Source of the DNA: CAYOFF01 sp964403415
GTDB taxonomy: Bacteria > Patescibacteriota > Gracilibacteria > Absconditabacterales > Absconditicoccaceae
Direction: 5' to 3'
Length of the DNA stretch: 64,000 nucleotides
NCBI GenBank assembly: GCA_964403415.1
Contig: CAYOFF010000002.1
Span: forward strand, 58,007 to 122,006
How positions within the stretch are numbered: position 1 is the stretch's first letter; every line of letters begins with the position of its first letter. A program made the translations under genes and the position numbers. Shown here piece by piece: positions 19,536-30,182 of the stretch. The notes under the pieces are model-generated. The model was not told the DNA's origin. It did not search any database and was given only the letters and a program-made list of their open reading frames with translations.

Positions 19536-21119
19536 ATGCATCCACACGTTGACCACTCCTCCCAACCACTCGCTCAGAGACTTATCAAAAAATCATTTTG
19601 GACATATATACTTAGTTTGTTGGTGGCACCGACAGGATATTTTATTAGGGTCATTGTCTCCAATGACATCCCTCTCGACGAAGTGGGATTGTTTTATAGT
19701 ATCATTTCATTTATTTTGTTGATTTCTATCTACAACGATCTCGGACTTACAGAATCACTACAATACTTTCTTCCCAAATACCGAATAGAAAAAGCATATG
19801 ATAAATTTACGTCACTTGCAGTCACTACCATCTGTGTCCAGCTCTTCACTGGAATATCTCTTTGAGCTGCTTTACGATGGTGAGCACCACGACTTGCTGA
19901 GCACTACTTCCACTCAGAGAAAGCTATTGGTGTTTTGCGCATTTTTGTAATTTATTTTTTTGCCGTCAATATCTTTCAGATGATGTCGAGTTTTTATGTT
20001 GCGTTTCAGGATATCATTCGAGAGAAAATTATTGATGTTATTAGACTATATACTGTGCTATGAGGTACTGTTGTATTACGAACATCGTGACTACTCACAC
20101 TGACAAATTTCTCCGAAATATGGCTTATAGGATTGGGTGTGGCGCTTATCATCTCTATTTGTTATTTTGTATGGGCATACGGGAATACACTCACAAGATG
20201 AACATTCTCTCTTACAAAAACTGACCTCCATACACGGTTTGGATATGCATTCCGAGTTTTCTTGGGAGTAAATGCGGCTACGCTTTTTGCGCAACTTGAT
20301 ATGCAAATGACTATAGCATTTCTCTGACCCCAAAGCGCCTGATACTATACCAATTATCTTAGTCTCAATAATCTCTACCTTATAGCCGCATGACCAGTCC
20401 TTTCTCTTATTTTTCCGCTTACCGTTCAACTTATTACGCAAAAACAAGCCGATAAACTTAGTATGCTCATACATATGTTGTATAAGTATTTTTCTGTTTG
20501 AGCACTTCTGATCGCTGGCGTACTCATAGCATTTTGACCAGATATCGCATCGTTTTTGTTTGGCAAACAATATGTCTTCTCAGGGATACTCACCTCGTAC
20601 ACTGCATTTTTTATCATCTTTCCTCTGCTTCAACTATTCAACTATGGGATCCTTGCTGGCATGTGAAAAGTCAAAGAGAGAATGTTTATCATTGCGACGT
20701 GATTGGGTGTTACTGCTCTCCTCAACTATATATTTCTTGTGACTACGACACGATGAATCTATAGTATCGTCATCGGCACTGTTATAGGTCAAATCTTTAC
20801 TATGTCTATTAGTACATATATTATTACGAAGACATATCGCTTTGGTTACAATCGATCTTTTGTACTCAAAAATCTTTTGGTTATTTTTCTTGTCACCGTC
20901 TTCGCGTATTTTACCAAAGCTATCATCTTTGTGCCCGACAATGGGCTCGTAGACAGTAGAATCCAAAATATACTTATCATTGCCGGATATTGTTGTGTAT
21001 ATGTTTGCACTTTGGCGTTACTCAATAGACGTGAGATTTTTCTTTTCACACAAGAGATCAAAAAGTATAGGCTTTCTGCTAACGATATCACTGCAACGTC
21101 GCAGACTGATATTGTATAA
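19536..21119 (+). CDS. Oligosaccharide flippase (Wzx/MATE-like)
   Basis: A 527-residue integral membrane protein with roughly 12-14 hydrophobic helices and an N-terminal basic region, followed by SFWTYILSLLVAPTGYFIRV and GPQSAGYYTNYLSLNNLYLI, typical of PST/MviN-like flippases. It would transfer lipid-linked sugar units across the cell membrane. It lies between manC and gmd. An alternative start at 19434, overlapping manC, would add 34 residues; I chose 19536 because the added segment is unlike other flippase N-termini. Confidence 0.85.
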
Positions 21120-21196
21120 TTTATCGGAAACGGTATATGTCTTTTTGTAGAAACTTATTGATTAATTTTTGTGTGATTTTAGAATTATTTTTTGCT

Positions 21197-22294
21197 ATGA
21201 AGAAAGCTTTGATTACTTGAATCACAGGTCAGGACTGAGCATATCTTGCTGAGCTTCTCCTCTCAAAATGATACGAGGTGTATGGTATCAAGAGAAGAAC
21301 ATCGTCATTCAATACCTCTAGGATAGATCATCTTTATCAAGACCCTCATGTTAGTTGAAGAAGGTTCATTTTGCTCGATGGAGACATGACGGATTCTGCA
21401 AATATTATCAAGACAGTAGCTACTGTTATGCCAGATGAGATCTACAATCTCGCTGCACAGTCGCACGTCCACGTCAGCTTCAATATCCCTGAGTATACTG
21501 CAAATGCAGATGGCATAGGCGTCCTAAGACTGCTGGAAGCTATCAAACTTTTGTGACTCGCAAAAACATGTAAATTTTACCAAGCGGCGACTTCTGAAAT
21601 GTTTGGAGGCGTCGGATATAATATGCCACCTACCTGATACACTGAGGAGTCTCATTTCCATCCTAGAAGCCCATATGGTGCAGCAAAACTATACGGCTAC
21701 CGAATTACGAGAAACTACAGAGAAAGTTATGACATGTTTGCATGCAATGGCATCTTGTTCAATCATGAGTCACCACTAAGAGGAGAGACGTTTGTGACGA
21801 GAAAGATTACTAGAGCTGTAGCAAAGATTCATTTGTGATTAGAAAAAACTATATATTTGTGAAACCTTGATGCACAGAGAGATCGATGACACGCAAAAGA
21901 CTATGTAGAAGCAATGCGGCTCATGTTACAGCATGACACGCCCGCTGATTATGTTATTGCAACTGGAAAAACACAAAGCGTGAGAACATGCGTGGAGGCT
22001 GCGTTTAGTCATGTCGGCATTAGTCTCGAATGGAGAGGTACTGGTGTAGATGAAAAATGATACAACACTGCTACTGGAGAGGTACTTGTAGAGATAGATC
22101 CTAGATACTTCCGTCCAGCAGAGGTCGATGTTCTCTTGTGAGATGCAACCAAAGCCAAAAAAGAACTTTGACGATCTCCCAAATATACGTTTGAAGAACT
22201 CATTGCAGAGATGGTTGCTCATGACATAGATATTTTCAAAAAAGAAGTTCTCCTCAAAGACAACTGATACACTACTTTACACCAGCACGAATAA
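21197..22294 (+). CDS. gmd: GDP-mannose 4,6-dehydratase
   Basis: A 365-residue SDR converting GDP-D-mannose to GDP-4-keto-6-deoxy-D-mannose. The NADP-binding motif is MKKALITGITGQDGAYLAEL with two UGA glycines. NLAAQSHVHVSF, the active-site TSEMFG, and YGAAKLYGYR (Y-x3-K) follow, with FNHESPLRGETFVTRKI and GNLDAQRDRGHAKDYVEAM, all hallmarks of Gmd. Full length. It follows the flippase and precedes ugd by 6 nt. No GDP-fucose synthase or Rmd is recognised next to it, so the final sugar is open. Confidence 0.95.
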
Positions 22295-22300
22295 TTCCTT

Positions 22301-23611
22301 ATGCATATTCTTGTTATTGGCACATGATACGTTTGACTCACACACGGTACCTGCTTGGCGCATCTATGACACACAGTTACGTGTATTGATATCGATGAGA
22401 CCAAAATTGCTCGTCTCCAGCAGTGACATATTCCTATCTATGAACCATGACTGGAGGAGCTTGTGATAGCATGTACGCGTGCTGGTAGACTACAATTTTC
22501 TACATCACTCATAGATCATCTTACTGACGTAGATATTGTTTTTATTGCCGTAGGGACGCCTCCTGGCGTCGATGGTCATGCTGACCTCCAATATGTCCAA
22601 GCCGTTGCTAAACAGATCGGTCAGCATATGACAAAATACCTTGTCGTCGTCAACAAATCCACTGTTCCTGTTGGCACTTGAGATATGGTGGCGTGAATCA
22701 TTAACCAAACGCTGACCGAAAGATGACTGCACTTGTCGTTTGATGTTGTTTCAAATCCTGAATTTCTCAAAGAGTGAACGGCTGTTGAAGATTTTTTTGA
22801 GTGAGATAGAATTGTGCTATGATGTGACAACCCTGATGGTCATGCACTTGGGATGATGGAACACCTCTATGCATGACTTACCAATACTGTCATCCTCAAG
22901 ACGGATCTCCATACTGCCGAACTCATCAAATATAGCGCAAATGCACTGCTCGCTGTCGAGATTTCTTTCATCAATAGTATTGCACAACTGTGTGAGAAGG
23001 TATGAGCTGATGTCACCATGGTCTCTACATGACTCAAACTCGATAGTCGTATTTGAAAGAAAGCATTTGTAAATGCGTGACCATGATTTGGTGGAAGCTG
23101 TTTCCCCAAAGACGTCATGGAGCTTGCGCAAACGTTTAGAGATCATGGCACTCCCAACGGCATCCTCGATGCTACGCTCGCCATAAACGACCTACAGAAG
23201 CATAGCATCTTTGGGAAAGTACAGCGCCTTCTTCCGGATCTTACCGGGAAGACGGTCAGTATTCTTGGCCTAGCCTTCAAAGCAAATACTGATGATATAA
23301 GATACTCCTCTTCTCTCGTACTCATCGATAACCTTCTTTCTGCAGGAGCAATACTGCGTGTTTACGATCCCAAAGCTATGGATAACTTTAGATATTATTA
23401 TCCTAATCTCACGTACGCATCATCAGCTACAGAATGTGTTGAACAATCTGACTGTATCGTTCTCATGACTGCATGGCCAGAGTTTTGATCTTTTGATTGG
23501 TCTTTTGTTGCTTCTCATGTACGTCAAAAAAATCTTGTAGATGCAATAAATATGTATACCCTATCGAATGTTCTTCCCTATGGTTTTACTTATGTCGGTG
23601 TCGGTAGATAA
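22301..23611 (+). CDS. ugd: UDP-glucose 6-dehydrogenase
   Basis: A 436-residue enzyme oxidising UDP-glucose to UDP-glucuronate. It starts MHILVIGTGYVGLTHGTCLA (GxGYVG, Gly by UGA), has VGTPPGVDG, STVPVGT, and the catalytic Cys in GPGFGGSCFPKD, then KTVSILGLAFKANTDDIR of the C-terminal domain. Length and motifs are those of the Ugd/Udg family. Its stop overlaps the asnB start as TAATG, indicating translational coupling. Confidence 0.95.
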
Positions 23612-25644
23612 TGTGCGGTATTACTTGAGGTATTTTCGTATGAACATCCACCTCACGTCAGCAGACACAAGCTGTCCTGGATCGCGCCACCGCTGCTCTT
23701 CTTCACCGCTGACCAGACTGCACCTGAATTAGCATCCATATCTGATCACTGCCTATTGCAGGGCATGCAGATTCAGCATACAAAACATCAGCAAATACTA
23801 TGCCCTATGCTGTATGACTCTGACAGCTCAGACTTGCAATTATCGATCTCTCTCCTGCTGGTCAGCAACCTATGTATTACCATACAGAGATATGAGCGTT
23901 TTCTCACACCTACCGTACTGAGTATATCGACACGCATGCAACTGACAGCCTCTGTATTACCTTCAATGGAGAAATTTACAACTACCAAGAGATCAAAACA
24001 GAACTTGAGGAAAAATGATATATTTTTAGTACCAAGAGCGATACCGAGGTTATCCTGGCAAGCTATCACGCATACGGACCATCATGCGTAGAAAAATTTA
24101 ATGGTATGTGGGCGTTTGTTATTTACGATCCTCTAGGATGATGTGTTTTTTGTTCTAGAGATAGATTATGAAAGAAACCGTTTTATTATGCACGCACGAC
24201 TGAGGGCATCGTCTTTGCGAGTGAAATCAAATGACTCCTTGCGAGCTGATGTCTTCCCGCTCGTACACCCGCACTTATCGATCGCGAGTCTCTTGAGCTC
24301 TATCTCAACCTCTGATATATTCCTTCACCTAGGTCCATCTATACAGATATTCAAAAACTTCCAGCAAGACACAACCTCATTATCTCCCTCAAAGAGCTCC
24401 CCTCTTCTGGCCTCACCTCACTTGTTGTCCCGTATGATGTCATACCTCCTTATACACCTGTAGCTCCAACTCGTGCCAATAGGCACCTTCTCATCAAAGA
24501 ATGAAAGACACTTCTTGCTGATGCCGTCAAGATCAGAATGTTTACTGCAGATGTTCCTGTAGGGGCATTTCTTAGTGGATGACTGGATAGTTCAAGTGTC
24601 GTTGGTGAGATGACAAAACGAGTAGACAGAGAAAAGCTCAATACCTTTTCTGTATGATTTGAGTGAGTGTATGATGAGAGCGAATATATTCATATCGTCA
24701 AAGATGCATTTGGCACTACGCATCATCACGTCTATTTTACGCAAGAAGACTTTGATTCGCTTCTCCAAAAACTTGCTTTTCAATTTGATGAACCATTGTG
24801 AGATCCCTCTATATTCCCCACATATCACGTCAGTCAACTTGCTAGGAAACACGTGACTGTTTCACTTTCGTGAGATGGTGGTGATGAAATGTTTGGATGA
24901 TATCCTATCCACCAGATTGCATATGGCATTGAGCTGCTGCGCAGCGTTCCTCGTTTTCTTGTACGGATTACGCAGAAGATATGTGCTCATCTCCCTTGAT
25001 GACGTAATCCGTTCAAACGATTCGGCAAAATAGCGGAAGCATGTAAACTTGCGCTCCTTCCTAAGCAGTTCTTTTTTGCGGAGCTCTTGTCATGAACCAT
25101 CTATAGATCTCCTGCCTACAAACAGTGGACGACGGATCGCATGAGCGAACTCCTTGCTCGCAACAACGGTGCGTTCGCTCAGAGCGTTATCGACTTCGAT
25201 CTCTTCCATAATACGCTCGCTGACAATTTCCTTGTCAAAGCAGATAGAGCGAGTATGGCACATGCGCTCGAAGTTCGTGCTCCATTTTTGGACTGGAGAT
25301 TCATTGCATTTACACGCAAGATTCCTGTCCCACGAAAAGCTACTTTTTCGCACAGCAAAATACTCCTCAGAGATATTATTCGTGACATCGTTCCGGAGGC
25401 GATCGTCAACAGATGAAAAAAAGGATTTACCCCCCCTATCGAACAGCGGATCACACAAGACAAATACCTCCAAGAGATTACTCGTGGCATCGATCATCTC
25501 CGCACACGCTGACTACTCTCTGATGAACGATATCAATTCTACACCAAAAATGTTCTCTCTAGAAGCGAGCAGAGCTTTGTGGTGTACAAGATAAGAATGT
25601 TTTTCCTTCTCCAATGGATGAAGGAACGGATGAAAGAACAATAG
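23611..25644 (+). CDS. asnB: Asparagine synthetase (glutamine-hydrolysing) AsnB-type
   Basis: A 677-residue amidotransferase with an N-terminal Ntn-hydrolase domain beginning MCGITGG (Cys2 nucleophile), HRGPD, FNGEIYNY and the C-terminal ATP-pyrophosphatase domain with FLSGGLDSS and SLSGDGGDEMFGGYP. Many of these glycines are UGA. AsnB-type enzymes make asparagine or, in polysaccharide loci, amidate sugar carboxylates. The coupling to ugd (TAATG) and location in a glycan operon favour amidation of a uronic acid here; this is inference. The stop lies within a 16-bp tandem repeat. Confidence 0.92.
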
Positions 25645-25667
25645 AATAATAGAACAATAGAATAATA
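25636..25667. repeat. Two tandem copies of a 16-bp repeat
   Basis: GAACAATAGAATAATA occurs twice without spacer, covering the end of asnB and the short convergent intergenic space. It looks like a slippage-type duplication. Confidence 0.8.
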
Positions 25668-25670
25668 TAA

Positions 25671-26816
25671 CTATGCAACCACGCTTTTGTACACGGCATC
25701 CAGCGATGCTGCTATTTTTTGATGTGTATAGTGTTCTTGGACTCTTTGCTTTCATTTTTCGATACATGCTTTGCGCAGCTCTGCGTCCGTGAGCATTTGT
25801 TTCATTGCATCAGTTAGTTTTTTGGTATTTCTTGCGGGGAAAACAACTCATGCATCACCAATAACAAACGGGATCTCTCCTGAATCTGATCAGATAACCG
25901 GCACACCCACACTCATACATTCTATCAGAATATGTCCAAACTGCTCTTTTCGCGTCGGGATTTCATAGGATGCTAATATATGCGCATCACACACATTGAT
26001 GTAATCCACAACTTCTTCATGTGTTACTGAATTTACTCGAATCACATAGTCGCTAATACCTAGCTCCTGCACTTGCCTTTCTAAATCCTCCTTATATGGT
26101 CACTTCCCGACAAGAAGTAGTTTTATGTTTGGATATTTCTTTGTAAGCGGCTGGAACGCTGCTACTTCATCTGCTAGTCATTTCTCTTCGACAAGTCTGC
26201 CTATTGATCAGAAAACAAAATCTCCAGCTGATATATGAAGGTTTTCTCTAATATATGAAACATCTTTTTTTACGAAGAATTGAGGGTCTACGCCAAGTTG
26301 AGGTAGTACATGGATCGGCTTTTCATATCATCGTCCCTCGAAGAGACGTTTGCCATCGTTGTTTCAGCAGATAAGAGTATCCACAAAAAACATATTAAAG
26401 GTTTCTATTACTCTGTATAGCACAAATTTGAGTGTCTTGGGATATGGCATATTGAGCCAGGTAAAGACGACGATCTTTGCTTTTTTGCAGACGAGTAATT
26501 TTGCTATGATAAGTTGAAGTAGCACCAGACTTCAGGTGGGATTATCTATCTGAATTACATCTGGTTGTATACGCTTGAGCGCCTTTATGCATTTTCGAGG
26601 AGAGAAAAAGTAGAGAGGCTCAATACCATTAGCCACAATAGGTAGTTGCTCTACATTAAGTATATTACTCTCTTCAAGCCATGCTGTAAACAATGTATCG
26701 TGCCAACATTTCATAATTAGCAGTGTAACTGCATAATTATTTTCTTTTTGTAAAATATTGTATTTGTCTCTATTTATCTCTTTGAGATATGTTTGTCATA
26801 CCACAACTAACTTCAT
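25671..26816 (-). CDS. Glycosyltransferase family 4 (GT-B)
   Basis: A 381-residue GT-B enzyme. The acceptor half starts MKLVVVGQTYL. The donor half contains FGSIGRLVEEKGL, KLLLVGKGPYKEDL, and the nucleotide-sugar-binding EQFGHILIECMSVGVPVI with a preceding HILASYEIPTR. This places it in the GT4/glycosyl transferases group 1 family that adds a sugar to a growing lipid-linked glycan at the membrane face. The N-terminus overlaps by 10 nt the stop of the upstream methyltransferase, so the minus-strand genes form an operon. Sugar specificity cannot be read. Confidence 0.88.
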
Positions 26817-27478
26817 TTTCTTTTTGCTACTATAAAGACATCTCACGCAATCTTCTCGTTGTACAATATTTTTAGCTTATAGAGTCCGTGAAAGAAAATC
26901 CATACGATCTTTCTCATTCGTTTTGGAAAAAACTCAGCAATAAACCCTGGTGATAACTGACCTTCTCTCTTCACAGAAAGAATCTCAAATCATAGTTTTG
27001 CAAACTTTTCTGCAAGCTCTGGTCAATCATAGTAGCGCACATGTGTAGGATCTATTCTTGCAACCGTTGTGAGATAATGTTTTCTCAAGAGACTATCATC
27101 CTTGTATGGCACAGAGACAATCACGGTATCTTTACAGACACGCGCTATATCTTGAATGAGCTCTTCTTCATGGTGAATATGCTCAATGATATCAAATGCA
27201 AATACTGTATCAAATTCTTTATCTTTGAACTCTGGTATTCACTTCTCTAGATCACATACATGAAATTCAAAATCTATAGTTTCTCTCTTGTCTAGATCTA
27301 TGCCTATCACTTCTTTGTGAAATGTATCACGTGCTAGCTTCGAGTATCGTCCATACCCGCATGCTATATCAAGCACTTTTGGTCACGCAGCTAAGTATTT
27401 TTTGATATATCTGAGTTTCACGTTGGAGATACTATTGGTTCGATTTTTTCATGTCCCATCAATAGAGTCTTTTCACAT
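26807..27478 (-). CDS. SAM-dependent methyltransferase, class I
   Basis: A 223-residue Rossmann methyltransferase of the Methyltransf_11 type: VLDIACGYGRYSKLA (motif I), IGIDLDKRE (motif II), DTVFAFDIIEHIHHEEEL (motif IV region). Start at the ATG just downstream of the preceding glycosyltransferase stop (4 nt apart). A glycan or lipid-carrier O-methylation role is plausible from context only. It ends with a basic, hydrophobic C-terminus (RKIVWIFFHGLYKLKIL) that may lie on the membrane. Confidence 0.85.
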
Positions 27479-27481
27479 GTG

Positions 27482-28534
27482 TTATGCATAATGCGATAAA
27501 ACTTGCTTTGCCACACTTTCCCATGTAAACTGTTTTGCTCTCTCGAGTCACTTTTTGATGAGTTCTTCTCTGTGCTTTTTGTCATTTCGTAGATGTGCTA
27601 TACTATCAGCTATTTCTTGTGGTGTGTATGGGTCTACGTACAATACAGCATCTCCTCACACCTCTGGCATTGATGAACAATTTGAAGTGATTACCGGTGT
27701 CCCGCACGCCATTGCTTCCACAATAGGCATCCCGAAACCCTCGTAAATACTAGCAAAAATTAATGCATCTGCTTCGCGGTATACTTTTCCGATATCTTCC
27801 TGAGTGACACGAGCGTACTCTGTACATGGAACATCTGACAGATGTGTGCGTATAAACCCTCTTTCTTCGGACGTAAAATCAAGCACTTTGATGATCTCTA
27901 TATGCTTCCTCATCTCACTTGGCAAGAGCGCAATTCACTGTAAGATATTGGGAATATTCTTGTAGAAGTGTTTACCCACGAGAAGAAGTTTGAATCTTTC
28001 TGGATTGTGATTCGTTTTTACCCCATCTGCTCGAAAAAAAATCTTTTCGTTATAGCCCAATGGGACGGTATGTATTTTTGGAGTGTACTTCTTTCCTATG
28101 ACATCTATGAGATCTTGCTTCGTGCTTGTGGAGTCGACGATGATGGTTGTTGCTCACTTGAGAAACAAAATAATTCCATAAAAGACTGTATATGCAAGTC
28201 TTCCCACACGTTCCTTGAATTTGAGTGGTATGAGATCATGACAAGTAACAACAATTGTCCCTCTTATACATGCCGTCAAATACGCATAACTATGATCTAC
28301 AATATGATACACACACCTCTCTTTCAATGAACGCCGAAAGAGTTTTATCGGATACATAACATATCTCGTCAGCTGATCGTTGAGCTTGGCACTTGGTGTG
28401 ATCTTTCGTAATGGATACGCAATAATCTCAACATCGTGTCACAATGTCGTATAGACTGTTTTGAGGTTATTTGCATACACATGCATGCTTATCGAAGGTG
28501 ACTCTTTGTAAGGCGCTATTAGTCTAATCTTCAT
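27482..28534 (-). CDS. Glycosyltransferase family 4 (GT-B)
   Basis: A 350-residue GT-B enzyme. It begins MKIRLIAPYKESPSISMHVY, has CHDLIPLKF in the acceptor domain, FKLLLVGKHFYKNI and DALIFASIYEGFGMPIVEAM, the E-x7-E-like donor motif of mannosyl/rhamnosyl transferases such as WbaZ/MtfB. The start at 28534 is preceded at suitable distance by AGG; upstream in-frame ATGs at 28540 and 28627 are alternatives. Same-strand operon with the methyltransferase and the first GT. Confidence 0.88.
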
Positions 28535-28566
28535 AGGCATGACCTGACTTATCAAATAGAACACAA

Positions 28567-29589
28567 CTAGAAGTGATGGAACATGTCTTTGTTGTTTGCT
28601 ACCCATGCAGAAAGCGTCTTTACTCACTCTTCTACAGATACTTTTGGTGCTCGTCAGAAAACATTTTGTGCCTTATCTATATCAGAAATATATACTGGCT
28701 GATCACCAGGTCTCCAATCACCAAACTTATATTTAATCTTCTTGTTGAGAAATCTCTCTAAGTATGAGAGGAGTTCGAGCAACGACATCGTGAAGTTTAT
28801 GCCTCCTCCAATATTAAAGACCTGTCCTGAACAAACATCAATGTGTTTGACTGATTGATCCCAAGCGTTAAACAAGTCTTCAATAAATAAAACATCCCTC
28901 ACTTGTTTTCCATCACCAAAGATTGTAATTTCCTTATCAAGCATAGCTGCTATTGTAAACCGTGCAACCCATCCTTGATCTTCAATACCAAATTGACGTG
29001 TTCCATAAATGCATGACTGCCTCATAACTACAGTCCTCAAGTCGTACATTCTTGAATAATCCCTCACGTACTGATCTGCTGTTCCTTTGGAACATCCATA
29101 TGGTGAATGGAAATCCAAAAGTGTATCTTCCTTTATTCATTTTGGAAGATCTGCATACATGTATCTGTTGTTAACCTCTTCTATTCTGACATGTTCCATT
29201 CCACCATAGACTTTGTTGGTGGACGCATAGACCATAATCGGTTTATTTCCAGAGAGTCTTATTGATTCTAGGACATTGAACGTACCAAGCGCATTCGCCT
29301 CAAAATCTCCACGAGGATCTACAAAAGATGTCGTTACAGCAACCTGTCCTGCCAAATGATACACGACGTCTACAGTAGATACGAGGTTTTGCAATGTTCT
29401 GTTATCTATTCTTACATCTGCACAGACAATCTTGATTTGTGGATAGTTTTCCTTGAGATAATTATAGTTATCTGTCGCTCACTTCCTGCACAAATTATCC
29501 AAAACCGTCACCTCATCTCCTCTCTCAGCGAGCTTGATAGCGAAATTACAGCCGATAAAGCCGCAACCTCATGTGATTAGATATTTCAT
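28567..29589 (-). CDS. NAD-dependent epimerase, CDP-paratose 2-epimerase-like
   Basis: A 340-residue extended SDR. MKYLITGGCGFIGCNFA (first Gly by UGA), DVVYHLAGQVAVTTSF, YASTNKVYGG and SPYGCSKGTADQYV with catalytic Y-x3-K. The segment MRQSCIYGTRQFGIEDQGWV and FGDGKQVRDVLFIEDL is characteristic of CDP-paratose 2-epimerase (RfbE/tyvelose epimerase) relatives. It acts on a nucleotide sugar in the cytoplasm. No CDP-glucose pathway genes are seen, so the actual substrate may differ from CDP-paratose. Confidence 0.85.
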
Positions 29590-29674
29590 AGGTTATATAT
29601 TGGGTAAATAACGCTCTCACAGGTTTAAATTTAGCCCAATATAGCTGATTTATCGCAAAATTCAACGCGCTTTT

Positions 29675-30142
29675 CTACACTTGTGCAAGATATTCAGAAA
29701 TAACCATATTTATGTATGGATGAAACTCCTGTGATTCAGCTATTGGAAACCGATTTTCTTCTGTGTGATCAAGATCTAATGAGTGGTTATATGCATCTTT
29801 TTCGCTTTTCAGTGAAACAATGTATGTACAGTTGATCGTATGTCCTGTAGCATTACTTACCTCCTCTAGAGGGAATATCGTATCAAATACACCCAATAGT
29901 TTTGTAGATGATATATCTTCCGCCGTCAGTCAAGTTTCTTCTTTCAATTTTCTTTCTATTGCTTTCTGCTGGATCTCCCCATGAAGCACTCTTCATCCTG
30001 GAAAGAATCGCTCTCACTTGTATGGATTTCTTAGTCTCCTTCATAGCAGCATCTTGTCCTGATGTATAATCAAGAAATCTATGCAGCAAATAGGCATAAT
30101 CGTCTTTATTTGATCATACAGCTGTTGGGGGATGAAATCCAT
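29675..30142 (-). CDS. Nudix hydrolase, GDP-mannose mannosyl hydrolase-like
   Basis: A 155-residue Nudix protein. The N-terminus MDFIPQQLYDQIKTIMPICC and following DFLII-type strand, then RRLRNPYKGERFFPGGRV, resemble GDP-mannose mannosyl hydrolases (Gmm/NudD). The Nudix box spans about 50-72: G50, E56, R64, then KLKEETG; the first Glu of the usual RExxEE is Lys65. Gmm enzymes also deviate here. It would hydrolyse GDP-sugars to GDP plus sugar and so regulate GDP-mannose use, fitting manC/gmd in the locus. Four UGA-Gly codons include one in the Nudix box region. Confidence 0.8.
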
Positions 30143-30182
30143 GGGTGAGAAATAAGTATGTACAAGCGACAGAGAGCAGTCT

